Shown: positions 25,801 to 32,527 of the stretch, in pieces
Position numbering within the stretch: position 1 is the first letter of the stretch
Layout of the letters: each line of letters begins with the position of its first letter
Origin: Paracentrotus lividus
Taxonomy: Eukaryota > Echinodermata > Echinoidea > Camarodonta > Echinidae
Direction of reading: 5' to 3'
NCBI GenBank assembly: GCA_940671915.1
Contig: CALNVZ010003428.1
Coordinates: 89,988-153,987 of the forward strand
Length of the DNA: 64,000 nt
Notes under the pieces: model-generated
The model's database searches: none
Seen by the model: only the letters and a program-made list of their open reading frames with translations
Told to the model about the DNA's origin: nothing
Position numbers and translations under genes: made by a program

Positions 25801-28740
25801 ACATTACCTTCGGGTTCATCAGAAGCCTTTTTTTTCCTGCTCGCGCATCGCGCTCGCAATGTTCTCTCAATAAGGCACATTGACTGATCCCTAATGTCCC
25901 ATATTAGTAAATTTATGTAAATTTTTCTACTCGCACTTGGCCCTCGCAATTTTTTTTTTTTTTTTTTCTAAATTGAGTTGATCTTGACCCATAGAAGAAT
26001 TCAAACAAAAAGAAATAAGATGGAAAATGTACGTAAAATATACGGTGTCATAAGCCAAAATTTTCAGCTCGCGCTTCGCGCTCGCAAATTCCTCTCAGAA
26101 AGACTAATTCCTGACGTCGTAAAGTGAAGTGATGGATGTCAATCAAATTTCAAAATCTAGAGTACACTACCTACAGTTAATTATAAGTCAATTTTTTTCT
26201 GCTCGCAAACTTTTCTTTAAAAAATCTCATTGACTGATCCCTGGCGTCCCAAAAAAGTAATGTTATGTAAAATTATCTGCTCGCGTTTCGCGCTCGCAAT
26301 TTATTTTTGTTAAAATGAAGGTGCTCGTTACCTAGCTAGTAAAAGAATTCAAACAAAAATACATAAGAGTAGAGGGGGAAATGTGCGTAAAATATACGGC
26401 CTTATTTGTGTCATTATAAGCCAAAATATTTTTCTCAGAAAGACTAATTCCTGACGTCGCAAAGTGAAGTGGATGTCAATTTTCAAAATTTAAAAAATCT
26501 AGAATACACTACCTTCAGTTAATTAATAAGCCAAAATTTTCGGCTCGCGCTCACAAATTCTCTTAGACGGGATGACAATTTTCAAAATGTATCGAGAAAA
26601 CACTACCTTCAGGTCATTATAAGCCAAAATTTTCGGCTCGCGCTTCGCGCTTGCAAATTTTTCTAGAAAAGTTTAATATCTAGGCTGACCCCTCACTTGC
26701 GCTCGAATATGGTCTGCTCAAATTTCTCTCCAGAAAGACTGACTCTTGACATTGTAAAGTGAAGTGATGGGATGTAAATTTTCAAATTATGTCTAGAATA
26801 CACTATACCTTCGGTCCATTAAGCCAACATTTTCGGCTCGCGCTTCGCGCTCTCAAAGTTTTCTAAACAAAAAGCTACATTGAGTGATCCCTGGCGTCCC
26901 AAACAAGTAATGTTAGGTAAATTTTTCTCGCTCGCGTTCGCAATTTATTTTTATTAAAATGAAGGTGATCGTTATCTAGTAAAAGAATTCAAACAAAATA
27001 CATAAGAGTAGAGGGGGAAATGTGCGTAAAATATACGGCCTTTGCATCATTGTAAGCCAAAATTTTCACCTCGCGCTTCGCGCTCGCAAATGTGTCTCAG
27101 ATGGGATCACAATTATCAAAATGTGTACAGAATTCACTACCTTCAGTAATTATAAGCCAAAATTTCCGGCTCGCGCTACGCGCTCGCAAATGTGTCTCAG
27201 ATGGGATGACAATTATCAAAACGTTTACAGAAACAACTACCTTCAGGTAATTATAAGCCAAAATTTTCGGCTCGCGCTACGCGCTCGCAAAGTGTCTCAG
27301 ATGGGATGACAATTATCAAAACGTGTACAGAAATACACTACCTTCAGGTAATTATAAGCCAAAATTTTCGGCTCGCGCTACGCGCTCGCAAAAGTGTCTC
27401 AGATGGATGACAATATCAAAACGTGTACAGAAATACACTACCTTCAGGTAATTATAAGCCAAAATTTTCGGCTCGCGCTACATACGCGCTCGGAAATTTC
27501 TCTAAAAAGTTCATTATACTGACCCCTGACTTCGCGCTTGAATATGATCTGCTCATTCACAAAGCAAAGGTGCACTTTTTCACTTTTCGACCCCCCCCCC
27601 CCCCCCGTAAAAATCCTTTATATTCGGCCTAATATGTTCGCATGAATTTTTCTAAAACTTGTGCCCCTCACTTTGAAAACGCTCCGCCGGCCCTGCTATA
27701 CGATTTACTACGGAATATCTTATTTCATATTTTCTAATCATTTTTCCAATGAATTTAGATGAAATTTCTTGGACCCTTGTTAGGCTTGAATAGTAATAGC
27801 CAATTTGTGAATCCTTCTCGTTAACCCCAAAACTAACCAATTTTGTAGGTCTTGAAGTACCCTCTTTGGTCTATATATTTAATTGATTAATTATTCTGCA
27901 AAATAACAGTATTGATTCTCTGCCACTCGAGCCTCCACTGCCCTTATTATTCACCAGACAAACCAAACGTTGGCCAACACCAACACTAACACCGAGGGTG
28001 AAATGAACTTTCTCTTAATCCCTAGGGGTTTAGTGTTAGTCAATGGAAATTTGCACGTGAAATTTAACACCGGCTGCAGAGATCGGTTCAGCAGACGACA
28101 TTCGACACAAAATGAAACACCAGCAACCGGAAATACGTCAAAATTTAGAGGTCAACACCTAACACCGACTGATTTTATTTCCATTTCACGTTCGGTATTA
28201 GATCAGACTTCTGCTCCAAAATAAACACTAACACCGATCATTATAACACCGAACGTGAAATCACTCATTGATCATTCACAGCATAAATTAATGAATAATT
28301 AAATGATAGACAACAATAATAAAGAAAAATAGCACATAAACACAGCAAATACATAATCAACACGGCACATCAACACCTCATTATCAAAAAGAAATCTAGA
28401 ATAGATGAGATTACTAATAATGAAAAACCGTCCTCACCATTGCTATTGGCGGCATCGGGGACGGCATAGCCATCGGGCTGTAGCTGCCTTTGCCTACCGG
28501 GAAGCTCCGGCGCCTTGTTCTTGACCGGGAGTGTCTTCATGCCTCAAATGTTTTGTGGCAAGAACGGCAAATATACCGGTATGTGCCAGTTAGGAATGGG
28601 CTCGGTGGCTCCTGAAAAACAGCAGTAAAAGTATCCCGGTTCTTGATTTTTGTTACCTTCCATCGGTAACATCCCCCGTTATCTTTTGGATCAAATTTAT
28701 TATTACAACGAACACACAACGTATCGTCCCGATTCTCCAT
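1139..28740 (-). CDS. Gene A: DUF6589-like protein with two PHD fingers, 17-exon model
   Basis: Seen: 17 minus-strand exons with GT-AG borders and compatible phases: 28438-28740, 17401-17832, 16177-16245, 15006-15089, 12491-12585, 11407-11539, 10325-10647, 9654-9865, 8417-8687, 6953-7333, 6095-6346, 5328-5477, 4248-4506, 3569-3844, 2793-3020, 2032-2163, 1139-1509. Exons 2-17 join without a stop (3,668 nt); with exon 1 the protein is about 1,323 residues. Order: Cys module 1 (residues 1-70), Cys module 2 (about 140-240), acidic cassettes (245-296), proline-rich repeats (375-440), conserved core (480-985), PHD1 and PHD2 (about 985-1090), C-terminal conserved block to the TAA stop. Family knowledge: the NGDRLSVKRIRQVQ and GKPGENIGMDLASEFL blocks resemble DUF6589-type proteins (usually GDQLT and GxNIxxDLxxEHLN). 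Inference: nuclear, chromatin-associated or transposon-derived; the biochemical function is unknown. The paralogue is gene B in opposite orientation. Oddity: exon 1 needs a 1-nt correction. Confidence 0.75.
1739..1855. mobile_element. Short foldback/MITE-like hairpin in last intron of gene A
   Basis: Arms GCATAAAAAGTTGGGATTCT and AGAATCCCAAACTTTTTATG are inverted copies about 28 bp long around a roughly 60-bp loop. Typical of a tiny foldback element; no coding content. Confidence 0.6.
2032..2163 (-). CDS. Gene A exon 16, DUF6589 C-terminal signature
   Basis: 132 nt, phase 1-1: VGGFAPSNIRTNLIWNRVIN, ISGKPGENIGMDLASEFLTK, EYR. The G-x-N-I-x-x-D-L-x-x-E-x-L string is the C-terminal signature I recall for this family. 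Acceptor TTTCAG|GTGTGG, donor AGAG|GTATAA. No gene B copy of it lies inside the window. Confidence 0.8.
2471..2756. mobile_element. TTAA-flanked MITE (CCCTTTAGCACCTA termini)
   Basis: Perfect 14-bp inverted ends CCCTTTAGCACCTA / TAGGTGCTAAAGGG with TTAA immediately outside both ends (2467-2470, 2757-2760). A TTAA target duplication is the hallmark of piggyBac- or Kolobok-type cut-and-paste. 286 bp and non-coding; lies between exons 15 and 16 of gene A. Confidence 0.75.
2793..3020 (-). CDS. Gene A exon 15, end of PHD2 and C-terminal block
   Basis: 228 nt, phase 1-1. It begins KWYCSEACSLDSENDDHVLN, supplying the last Cys pair of PHD2, then LRHLARRAAVRAGNGPIMVE and DWKIDLLTFWSRKHLKYLVN. Acceptor CTTCAG|AGAAGT, donor TTGCAT|GTGAGT. 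The WK/FW block before a long helix recalls the C-terminal half of DUF6589-type proteins. Confidence 0.8.
3569..3844 (-). CDS. Gene A exon 14, PHD finger 1 and most of PHD finger 2
   Basis: 276 nt, phase 1-1. PHD1: VVCCSASCQKGLFHLSCVGL then DDDWYCSAKC, which with YCHC from exon 13 gives a Cys4-His-Cys3 order. PHD2: YCVCKLKC, VQCSLQGNCKGREWYHYRCI, completed by WYCSEAC in exon 15. Known: PHD fingers commonly read histone H3 tails. Inferred: a chromatin-reading role. No aromatic cage is assigned. Confidence 0.85.
4248..4506 (-). CDS. Gene A exon 13, end of core and start of PHD1
   Basis: 259 nt, phase 0 to 1: FVTEGYTLLCALKFCGTSSL, QLQWVQTVAQQVVDFVYHEP, KGEETEDALAYCHCK. The final YCHC gives the first two metal ligands of PHD finger 1, completed in exon 14. 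Acceptor GTACAG|TTTGTG, donor AACTG|GTAAGT. Confidence 0.8.
4738..5055. repeat. Minisatellite in gene A intron 12
   Basis: About five diverged units, roughly 40-65 bp, built from CCCACATTACAGGTAAGTTT, CCACTGGATTGGTAAAACAA and variable TATCAGTGAGGG. Every unit carries CAGGTAAG on the plus strand, opposite to the gene. A C16 run follows at 5107. Confidence 0.7.
5328..5477 (-). CDS. Gene A exon 12, DUF6589-like region
   Basis: 150 nt, phase 0-0: DSNDVFFRGESKSEKGTMAQ, then NHVDFRKEVTLCDAWNIQRS and WDLYE. Acceptor TTTAAG|GACTCC, donor GAG|GTAAGA. It corresponds to the GTL-xxFRNLxNR segment of DUF6589-type proteins. Gene B copy 2 (62293-62442) is the same length; copy 1 is 18 nt longer. Confidence 0.8.
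5577..5696 (+). repeat. 60-bp direct duplication
   Basis: TTAAAAGAACTGATATGGCA...GAGGATTATACTT occurs twice in direct tandem with one or two differences. Lies in gene A intron 11. Confidence 0.7.
6095..6346 (-). CDS. Gene A exon 11, DUF6589-like signature
   Basis: 252 nt, phase 0-0. It encodes VTLGVVNADPRTREGMGSVL, EHLQQYVPVIADKP, NGDRLSVKRIRQVQKEKADG and DRLDTFYPAPQEF. The GDxL(S/T)xxRIRxxQ string, a preceding tyrosine-valine-proline block and a following E/DRLxxxxP block are what I recall of DUF6589-type proteins. Copy 2 of gene B (61542-61793) has the same length and near-identical sequence. Confidence 0.85.
6953..7333 (-). CDS. Gene A exon 10, conserved core
   Basis: 381 nt, phase 0-0: VVPTFGLSVGSVHKW, MEAMCFAARDRIQRLPSSS, VVDAESLDPFVFLPSLDVIA and VANIMSRHMKFLEHLSCDLP are the best-conserved runs, shared with gene B at 60407-60790. 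Acceptor ACACAG|GAATCA, donor GAAATG|GTAAGA. Confidence 0.8.
7604..7705. repeat. Near-perfect 49-bp hairpin
   Basis: Arms 7604-7652 and 7658-7705 with a 5-nt TAAAT loop. The inner 28 bp are perfectly complementary; only two differences occur further out. Lies in gene A intron 9. It could be a minimal palindromic MITE or a transcribed hairpin. Confidence 0.75.
7706..8416. other. Rest of gene A intron 9
   Basis: AT-rich intron sequence; no conserved exon or repeat recognised. Confidence 0.4.
8417..8687 (-). CDS. Gene A exon 9, conserved core
   Basis: 271 nt, phase 2 to 0: TDDEAQAFINRRLGQMLAIS, LFTNAQRKYNFVQKSMGIEL, YRQGTPRKAFKMLNQSGITI, then VNHDHQLKEWKNKVE. Acceptor CATAG|GGCTTT, donor GAG|GTCAGT. 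Copy 2 of gene B has an exon of exactly the same length (59560-59830), which supports the model. Confidence 0.8.
8688..9653. other. Gene A intron 8
   Basis: No conserved coding segment or clear repeat. Small open frames here do not match gene B and are taken as chance. Confidence 0.4.
9654..9865 (-). CDS. Gene A exon 8, conserved core
   Basis: 212 nt, phase 0 to 2: VKAMRRKSNEATSLSK through EAFSWDEVIDETKETMPVAV, then CMTALMPTTKRIKIMKQRI. Acceptor TTTCAG|GTGAAA, donor AAGAG|GTATAA. Matched in gene B at 45676-45904 and 59063-59262, where both copies are frameshifted. Confidence 0.75.
10325..10647 (-). CDS. Gene A exon 7, proline-rich repeats plus conserved block
   Basis: 323 nt, phase 1 to 0. 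Three tandem copies of roughly LPxRPAKPxTPR separated by STxVRED are followed by a conserved block, YRLGFKKLCNHYPSAKRAM and AVVQEMIREE. Gene B keeps the second block but has only one short KPMTPKEKA equivalent, so the proline-rich repeat expanded in A or collapsed in B. Acceptor CTTGCAG|ATGAAG, donor GAGGAA|GTAAGA. Confidence 0.75.
11407..11539 (-). CDS. Gene A exon 6, basic linker lacking the STI1 segment
   Basis: A 133-nt exon, phase 0 to 1: KAREDKRKTSMPTKM, then KRAMSNQRVQKI and SDPSRLQSG. In gene B the same start (KRAMMVNQRVQKI) and end (PSRIQSG) flank about 45 extra residues split over two exons that look like an STI1 motif. Gene A therefore either lost that core and its intron, or never had it. 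Confidence 0.7.
11863..12440 (+). repeat. 58-bp minisatellite, about ten units
   Basis: Units of AATGTCACAATTGATTGCAA, TCAAATCAGCTAATCTCTAT, TCATAACTGAGCTCAATC repeat head to tail with small indels. Each contains the palindrome-like TTGATTGCAATCAA. Lies between gene A exons 5 and 6. Confidence 0.9.
12491..12585 (-). CDS. Gene A exon 5
   Basis: A 95-nt exon encoding NVGKGILLGMHDYLKVSVAL then EKRSEGDSKRK. The acceptor is TTACAG|GCAACG and the donor AAAG|GTAACA; phase 1 in, 0 out. Gene B has the matching GKGIILGMHDYSK at about 38.3 kb. No known domain recognised. Confidence 0.65.
12757..13791. mobile_element. Long-TIR foldback element
   Basis: Left end TATAAACCCCTCACAAAAAG followed by TTTCGCAAGTCGACTTTGGG; the right end carries the inverse (CCCAAAGTCGACTGCGAACT, then GTAGGGTTTATA). 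Similarity runs inward for more than 100 bp on both sides. A second internal copy of the CGACTTTAGG block lies near 12996. No transposase; lies in gene A intron 4. Confidence 0.75.
13850..14970. mobile_element. TA-flanked CTGGGTG element with a SINE inside
   Basis: Ends CTGAGTGACCCAGAAAAAAA and TTTTTTCGGAAACACCCAG are inverted; TA sits outside both (13848-13849, 14971-14972), as in Tc1/mariner-type insertions. Internal sub-repeats of about 190 bp. Two related copies lie in gene B at 40504 and 53959. Non-autonomous. Confidence 0.7.
14010..14490 (+). mobile_element. tRNA-derived SINE nested in the CTGGGTG element
   Basis: B-box-like GGGGTTCGAGTCCACC at about 14153, an A-box-like TTGCTCAAGTCAGTTAAAGC upstream, a central GACGTTAAATGGGTCC...GCACGTTAAA block as in many invertebrate SINEs, and an (AAT)n tail near 14460-14480. 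The host element continues on both sides. Confidence 0.6.
15006..15089 (-). CDS. Gene A exon 4, Ser/Lys-rich cassette
   Basis: An 84-nt phase 1-1 exon: GGDNVPKETDGESCSP then AAAKRPKHLSEPG. The acceptor is CTTCAG|GTGGTGAC and the donor CCAG|GTGGGT. It has the same GG/D start and K/R..L..G end as exon 3, so it looks like a duplicated cassette. The gene B counterpart is 36912-36986. Confidence 0.7.
15333..16008. mobile_element. TTAA-flanked element (CCCTAAA termini)
   Basis: Ends CCCTAAAAGGCACTGGGG and CCCCAGGCCATTTAGGG are imperfect inverted repeats, each bordered by TTAA (15329-15332, 16009-16012). Non-coding, 676 bp. A diverged relative sits in gene B at about 42437-43064 and 55905-56540. 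Confidence 0.65.
16177..16245 (-). CDS. Gene A exon 3, acidic cassette
   Basis: A 69-nt phase 1-1 exon encoding DSDEEEEGELSTTPTAKKRL and then LTSG. The acceptor is TTTCAG|ATAGTG and the donor CATCAG|GTAGGC. It is paralogous to gene B 36518-36598. The acidic stretch followed by a Lys/Arg patch looks like a disordered linker, with a possible nuclear-import patch (inference). Confidence 0.7.
16246..17400. other. Gene A intron 2, nothing recognised
   Basis: AT-rich intron sequence. No exon homology to gene B and no inverted termini found. Confidence 0.4.
17401..17832 (-). CDS. Gene A exon 2, second Cys-rich module
   Basis: The acceptor is TTTTAG|GTGGTGAT and the donor GATG|GTGAGG, phase 1 to 1, 432 nt. 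It encodes a GGDN lead-in, a short Q/N-rich repeat (NGQLATSN, NRPLETSN), then LCVNCKSEF, STFTAVFQKPP, YICRPCHRIF and CDDCKKHTTC. The paired CxxC motifs suggest a zinc-binding fold (inference). It duplicates the exon 1 module and matches gene B at 35567-35951. It begins after a 10.6-kb transposon-filled intron. If exon 1 is not used, an internal start (MLMENLDTSQ) inside this exon is possible. Confidence 0.75.
18041..18178 (+). repeat. 41-bp minisatellite, left part, split by a LINE
   Basis: Three to four units of CCATTGGCCACTCCCATTTC AAGAAGGGTATTCCCCATG. The array resumes after the LINE at 24389 and again at 24972, so the LINE landed inside the array. Confidence 0.8.
18547..20686. mobile_element. 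2.1-kb inverted-terminus element with eight 17-bp motifs, inside the LINE
   Basis: It interrupts the LINE after EKHL. Ends GGGCAGTTCCA and TGGAATTGCCC are inverted. Target duplication is unclear (CCT against TCT at best). The interior has no transposase but holds GCGTTACGGACATTACA at 18558, 18739 (partial), 18926, 18949, 19298 and 20290, and its reverse at 20112 and 20137. These may be protein-binding sites of a non-autonomous transposon (inference). Confidence 0.65.
21382..23939. mobile_element. 2.56-kb TA-flanked transposon inside the LINE
   Basis: Left end TGTGATTCGTCTTGTCGAAA and right end reading TGTGATACGTCACGTCGAAA on the other strand, continuing ATGAGAGA..AGTCGC. TA lies outside each end (21380-21381 and 23940-23941). 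Removing the element plus one TA rejoins the LINE frame as VSIFLYMCEAWT, so the borders are exact. No transposase seen; a Tc1/mariner-like non-autonomous element is the likely class. Confidence 0.85.
21914..22949. mobile_element. 1.04-kb TA-flanked element nested in the previous one
   Basis: Ends GGGGAGAGCGGGGTTA and TAACCCCACTCTCCCC are inverted, with TA outside both (21912-21913, 22950-22951). CCAACTAACCCC-type motifs recur inside (22537, 22565, 22912, 22929) in one orientation. Non-coding. Confidence 0.75.
24389..24600 (+). repeat. 41-bp minisatellite, right part after the LINE
   Basis: Five units of TTGGCCACTCCCATTT..AAGAAGGGTATTCCCCATG, in the same phase as the block at 18041. The LINE tail GTGAGTGA abuts it directly. 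Confidence 0.8.
24601..24971. other. Spacer between minisatellite blocks
   Basis: Contains a 34-bp direct duplication (ATTATTATTGAGAAGTTTCC TCAGCTACCAAG at about 24855 and 24890). Otherwise nothing recognised. Confidence 0.5.
24972..25105 (+). repeat. 41-bp minisatellite, third block
   Basis: Three more units of the same TTGGCCACTCCCATTTCAAG AAGGGTATTCC repeat; it ends next to the 3.15-kb TIR element. Confidence 0.8.
25660..27695. mobile_element. 2.04-kb TIR element nested in the 3.15-kb element
   Basis: Ends CAGGGCCGGCGGAG and CTCCGCCGGCCCTG are perfect 14-bp inverts, bordered by CTATA on both sides, suggesting a 5-bp target duplication. The interior is a repeat array, not a gene. Class uncertain: CAGGG ends recall hAT, but hAT makes 8-bp duplications. 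Confidence 0.75.
26040..27520 (+). repeat. Roughly 100-bp tandem array with CTCGCGCTTCGCGCTCGC core
   Basis: Units of ATAAGCCAAAATTTTCGGCT, CGCGCTTCGCGCTCGCAAA, TCTCAGATGGGATGACAATT, ACACTACCTTCAGGTAATT. The last four units (27020-27520) are tight; earlier ones are diverged. It fills the nested element. Confidence 0.85.
28438..28740 (-). CDS. Gene A exon 1, N-terminal Cys-rich module, with 1-nt frameshift
   Basis: The ATG at 28740-28738 opens MENRDDTLCVRCNNKF, then a TFTAVFQEPP block and YICRSCHKTF: a CxxC...CxxCH pattern that is repeated in exon 2 and in gene B. After CHKTF the start frame hits TGA, but the next frame continues as MKTLPVKNKAPELPG and ends RQLQPDG...NSNG, matching the RQLKPE and RLLRPD ends of the sibling modules. 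The donor is ATG|GTGAGG in phase 1, which fits exon 2. The exon is 303 nt and phase requires 3n+1, so a single lost base, perhaps in a G run, explains the break. Start chosen because it immediately precedes the conserved Cys block. It could instead be a decayed extra exon. Confidence 0.6.
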
Positions 28741-28823
28741 CTTGGACGCGAGTGTTATGTAGAGACAATAAAACGGAGAGATATGCTAGTTCGAAGTACG
28801 ATGTGTAAAATTTTCGCAATGGT

Positions 28824-29369
28824 GTACTCTAAAAACTGAAATGCTGTTTTTAGCTCTCCAGAGGCTGAAATCAGCACTTTTTAAGAGTTTGCATAGTGAC
28901 TGCACTCAAAGTGCTATTTAACTGCACTCAAAGTGCTGTTTTAGAACTTTCACTTGAGCTGAACTTTCATCAAAAATGGGCAAAAACGGCATGACTTCCT
29001 TGGGATTCGAACCTGGGTCCCCAAGCGCTGACGAGCACATTAGACCAATTCATATCTCACAATTATTGCTATAATATAAACAGATCATATTGTTCCATGA
29101 TGAACTTACTTCAAATTTGCCATAATCATCTACTATATGCTGTCATAATTAAAGCCAGTTAGCAAGATCTCCGTTGGTCTATTGGTAACGTCAGCGGTCA
29201 CTCTTCCATGTCTTGGAACCCGCTTCGAATCCCGGACATTGAACATTTTTTTGTTGATAAATTAACACTTGGGCAAGTGCTAAAATAGCACTTCAGGTGC
29301 TGATATAGCACTTCAAGTGCAGTCACTATACGAGCACCGAGAAATTAGCACTTCAGTTTTTAGAGTGTA
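28824..29369. mobile_element. Foldback element with two opposed tRNA-like heads
   Basis: Ends TGTACTCTAAAAACTGAAAT and TTCAGTTTTTAGAGTGTA are inverted; the arms also share AGTGACTGCACTCAAAGTGC-type repeats. Two tRNA-like stretches face opposite ways: minus at about 28993-29060 (B-box GGTTCGAATCC) and plus at about 29173-29245 (A-box TTGGTCTATTGGTAACGTCA, B-box GCTTCGAATCCC). It begins about 85 bp upstream of the gene A start codon. Confidence 0.65.
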
Positions 29370-30308
29370 GGGGCCCCATTGTAGGGGGGGGGGGAGTCGT
29401 AGGCATTTGATCCGTGTATCTATGAACTATGTCGACATAATGAACCAACGAAACAAAAAGGAGATGATGACATTTTTTTTCTGATAACCTTTAGTGATCT
29501 AATTAGAGTTCAAGGGTAAGGCCTAGGCTAGAGGTCCTATACATAGGCCACATATTGTCAGAAATTTAACCACATCAAAAACCGATACATAGGACGGCGG
29601 ACAAATATTCTGAAGCAAGCAGACGATATTAGTCTAGTCTAGACTCCCAACATTCAGACACTAAGTTGGACTGTTTGGTAAAACTCAATGAAAATCTTTT
29701 GCTTTGCACAAAAATGCTTGATATCATTTGAAATGATTTAATGTTGGTGATGTATAGGTTTGATACGTAAAGTTACTCTTTTATTAGAGTTTCTAATACA
29801 TGTCTGTATTAGACTAACTTTTGTTAAGATGAAGTATAGAAACATCTTCTGATTTTGTAAAAATTGCCCTACTGTGCTTTTATAGCATCATGTTCATAGC
29901 ACTGACTGATTTCAGTGTGGACTGATCTCTTATATAGAGCCACAAATTTATTCTACCATCACCTGACAATGTGACGATATTCCATCTGGTACACTAAATG
30001 TCAACAAAATCCATTATCTCAATATACTCTCATGATCTAGACAGTTTTTAATGTTATTCCCATGTTAAAAAGCAATATTTCCCTGTATGTGTTATCAGTT
30101 AAGGTTTGAACTTTCATTTTCAGGGCTTTGTGAAAATCAAGTATAGCTAGGCTAATAGTAGAAATTCTTCCTGTATTTTTTTATTTTTGAATATAAGAAG
30201 GAATTATCAGTTTTCTACAATCTATAGCTATATACATTAAATATACCAAACCCAAATATGATCAAGGCAAAACCCAAGAACATTTGGAAAGCACCTATGA
30301 CAATGCGT
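29370..30308. other. Intergenic, nothing recognised
   Basis: AT-rich spacer between the divergent genes; no exon homology or termini seen apart from a G10 run near 29385. Confidence 0.4.
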
Positions 30309-30312
30309 TTAA

Positions 30313-30552
30313 CTCTTTGCCTGCCACATTAATTTTAAGCATAAAAAAGAAGACTTTTCTCTTTAATTATGAAAAATAGAATAACAATATTTGCTTAGTA
30401 TGAACTAGGAGAAATTGTGCCTCAGACCCGGCCCTTGGATTATCATTGATTTTCAGATCTTTTAGCCCAGCCATTACAGAGAAAATGAATTATTACGATT
30501 GTATAATTAATAAGTATAATTGTGACTATAGTCGAATTTGGCAGGCAAAGAG
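30313..30552. mobile_element. TTAA-flanked MITE (CTCTTTGCCTGCCA termini)
   Basis: Perfect 14-bp inverted ends CTCTTTGCCTGCCA / TGGCAGGCAAAGAG, with TTAA outside both. 240 bp, non-coding; end structure like the MITE at 2471. Confidence 0.8.
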
Positions 30553-30556
30553 TTAA

Positions 30557-32034
30557 AAGCGTATACTAAAATGTAATGTGCATTATATATTGTAGCATAT
30601 AAAGGGTTGATGTCATAGAGTATGACTTGTACCTATTATAATTACCAAAACCACCAAGGTGACGACGATGTGTATTAGGCCTATATGTTATAATTATAAT
30701 TATATGCATATTACATTTACTAGCATTCATTGTTGTTTGAATATATTGTGTTTTATCAAAGAATATGTTGATAAAACAAATTTTATAATGAATGTTTTTA
30801 CAATTCATATATATTGATTATTTGAACATATATAGTAATATGTTTTTACTTGAAATTTAGATATGGTGATGACCCATTTCTTTTGAAACCTTTGAAACCT
30901 TTAAAGTCAAATAAGGTTACCAGAAAAAGTGTTTATTATCGTGCATTTTCATGATACAACTTCATAGATGTTGCCCAACAGGCCCATGTCTGTACTACTA
31001 CCAGTAAGTAGTCCCGTATCGTACTACACTTTTTTTACGTTCCTTTTGGCGAATTCACAGCTCTTCACTTTACCCTCTTTCTTAATATGAGATCGGTTGG
31101 TAAGAGTTGTTTCAAGATCATCATAATTCGGCGCCCAAACAGCGGTATGTACCGGTACTGTAGACTATTCGTTGTGAAAATGTTGGGTTTTTTTAGGTCG
31201 AAAAAATAAAGGGCATTCCAGATGAAAGGTGACGTCAATGCACTTTTAATATCGTTTATTTGCCCTTCCAAGATTAGAAGCATAGACTATAGTCGAGCCG
31301 TAGCGTAGCCGTAGGCCTGCCTAACGCTACACTCTTGCCCGCCTCGGCCACCCCGGTGGCGAAGCCGAGCGAGCCTGGTCGAGACTCCGGATGGGAGTGA
31401 ATGATTGACGCCAGAGCAATGCCAATGGCATCTCCCTGAGTCATTTCATCCAGGATACTGGTACTAGGATAATGCATAATGCATTATTTTAAAAGTCGAT
31501 CTTTCTTCTTTCTGATGACATCTAAAATAATTGCAAAGAGTTAGATCTAGATCTATGCATTCTTGTCAAGTTGTTTAATTTAAAGTTTTTAAATTTTAAT
31601 GTTCAGTCAAACTTTAGTTTTTGAATTTGAATTTCCACAATTTTCACAGTTGAGTGTGCTACCGCCCGAGGACCAGTTTCATGTTTGGTCATGTTTAAAT
31701 TTGGACTTGTTATAAAATGTCGGGGGAGTTCTGTGTTATCAAAGTTTTGGGTTTGAAGTTTATCGATACTCGACGACCACATGGGGCACGTAGAAAAATC
31801 TACAAGTTCGTTTTTACAGAGCTAGAGAACAATGCATTTTGATTGTTGGGCGCTCTGATTAGCTATCGCGCAGAGCTCCGCCTCCTGGTTGCGATGACTG
31901 AAGTGCGTTGACCGTAACTGAACAATGCAATTCAGCTGTTCCCGATAAAGACCGCTTTGTCGTGCGCGCTGTCAATCATAACCAAAGTGGACCCATTTCG
32001 CAAGAAAAACTGCAAGACTCGACTTCACAAAAGG
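30557..32034. other. Intergenic, unassigned
   Basis: Contains a GC-richer patch at 31290-31430 (GCCTCGGCCACCCCGGTGGC). It is the best candidate for a promoter area between the divergent genes, but no core promoter element is convincing. Confidence 0.3.
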
Positions 32035-32038
32035 TTAA

Positions 32039-32523
32039 AGCTGGTGTATAGTGTTGGGAGAAGGAAAAATTTAATTTGGATTCACAGTTAGAGTTAGATA
32101 ATATGAAAGCCTGAATCCTATAACTGTAACAAAGAAAGTTATATTACATGGAATCTCGTTTTAATGTCTTTATTTCACGATATTATAGTATAAAAAAGAT
32201 AAGACGGGGACCCGACTCAGCTTTGTGTGCACTAGGCGTTCACATGGAAAACCAATGGGGATTCTCTTGTGTGGGTGATACACACAGATCGCTACGGTCC
32301 ATTCATGCGGGAAGTTCGGGGGACAGGACAACCCAGGAAAGGTCTCAAAACCGTTACAAATTGTGTTTGGATTCAAACATTTCACTGAAATTCACCGGAA
32401 ATCGTGAAAGGAATATCACAAAATCTCTCACACATGTCTTTTAGCGCAATGTGAACAACATGAGACTATATTTAATCAGTTTTATGCCGATTTTTTTTTT
32501 TTTACCAAAACTATACACCAGGT
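32039..32523 (-). mobile_element. TTAA-flanked MITE, AGCTGGTGTATAGT family, copy 1
   Basis: Left AGCTGGTGTATAGTGTTGGG, right CCAAAACTATACACCAGGT, TTAA at 32035-32038 and 32524-32527. The interior matches the two gene B copies in reverse orientation (GTCTTTATTTC, GATAAGACGGGGACCCGACT, GGAAAACCAATGGGGATTCT). Confidence 0.85.
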
Positions 32524-32527
32524 TTAA

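Larger units (their letters stand above)
25115..28267. mobile_element. 3.15-kb TIR element containing another element
   Basis: Ends TGAGTGATTTCACGTTCGGT (25115) and ACCGAACGTGAAATCACTCA (to 28267) are perfect inverts, followed inward on both sides by GGTGTTAGTGTTA repeats. More AACACTAACACC-type repeats lie at 27975 and 28155. Target duplication not clear; TTGGTCAGTGGACAG and TTGATCATTCACAG outside the ends are only loosely alike. No transposase seen. Confidence 0.7.

Noticed and set aside
29173..29245. Functional tRNA gene
   Set aside because: A and B boxes are imperfect, no convincing cloverleaf, and it is embedded in a foldback element with an opposed twin.
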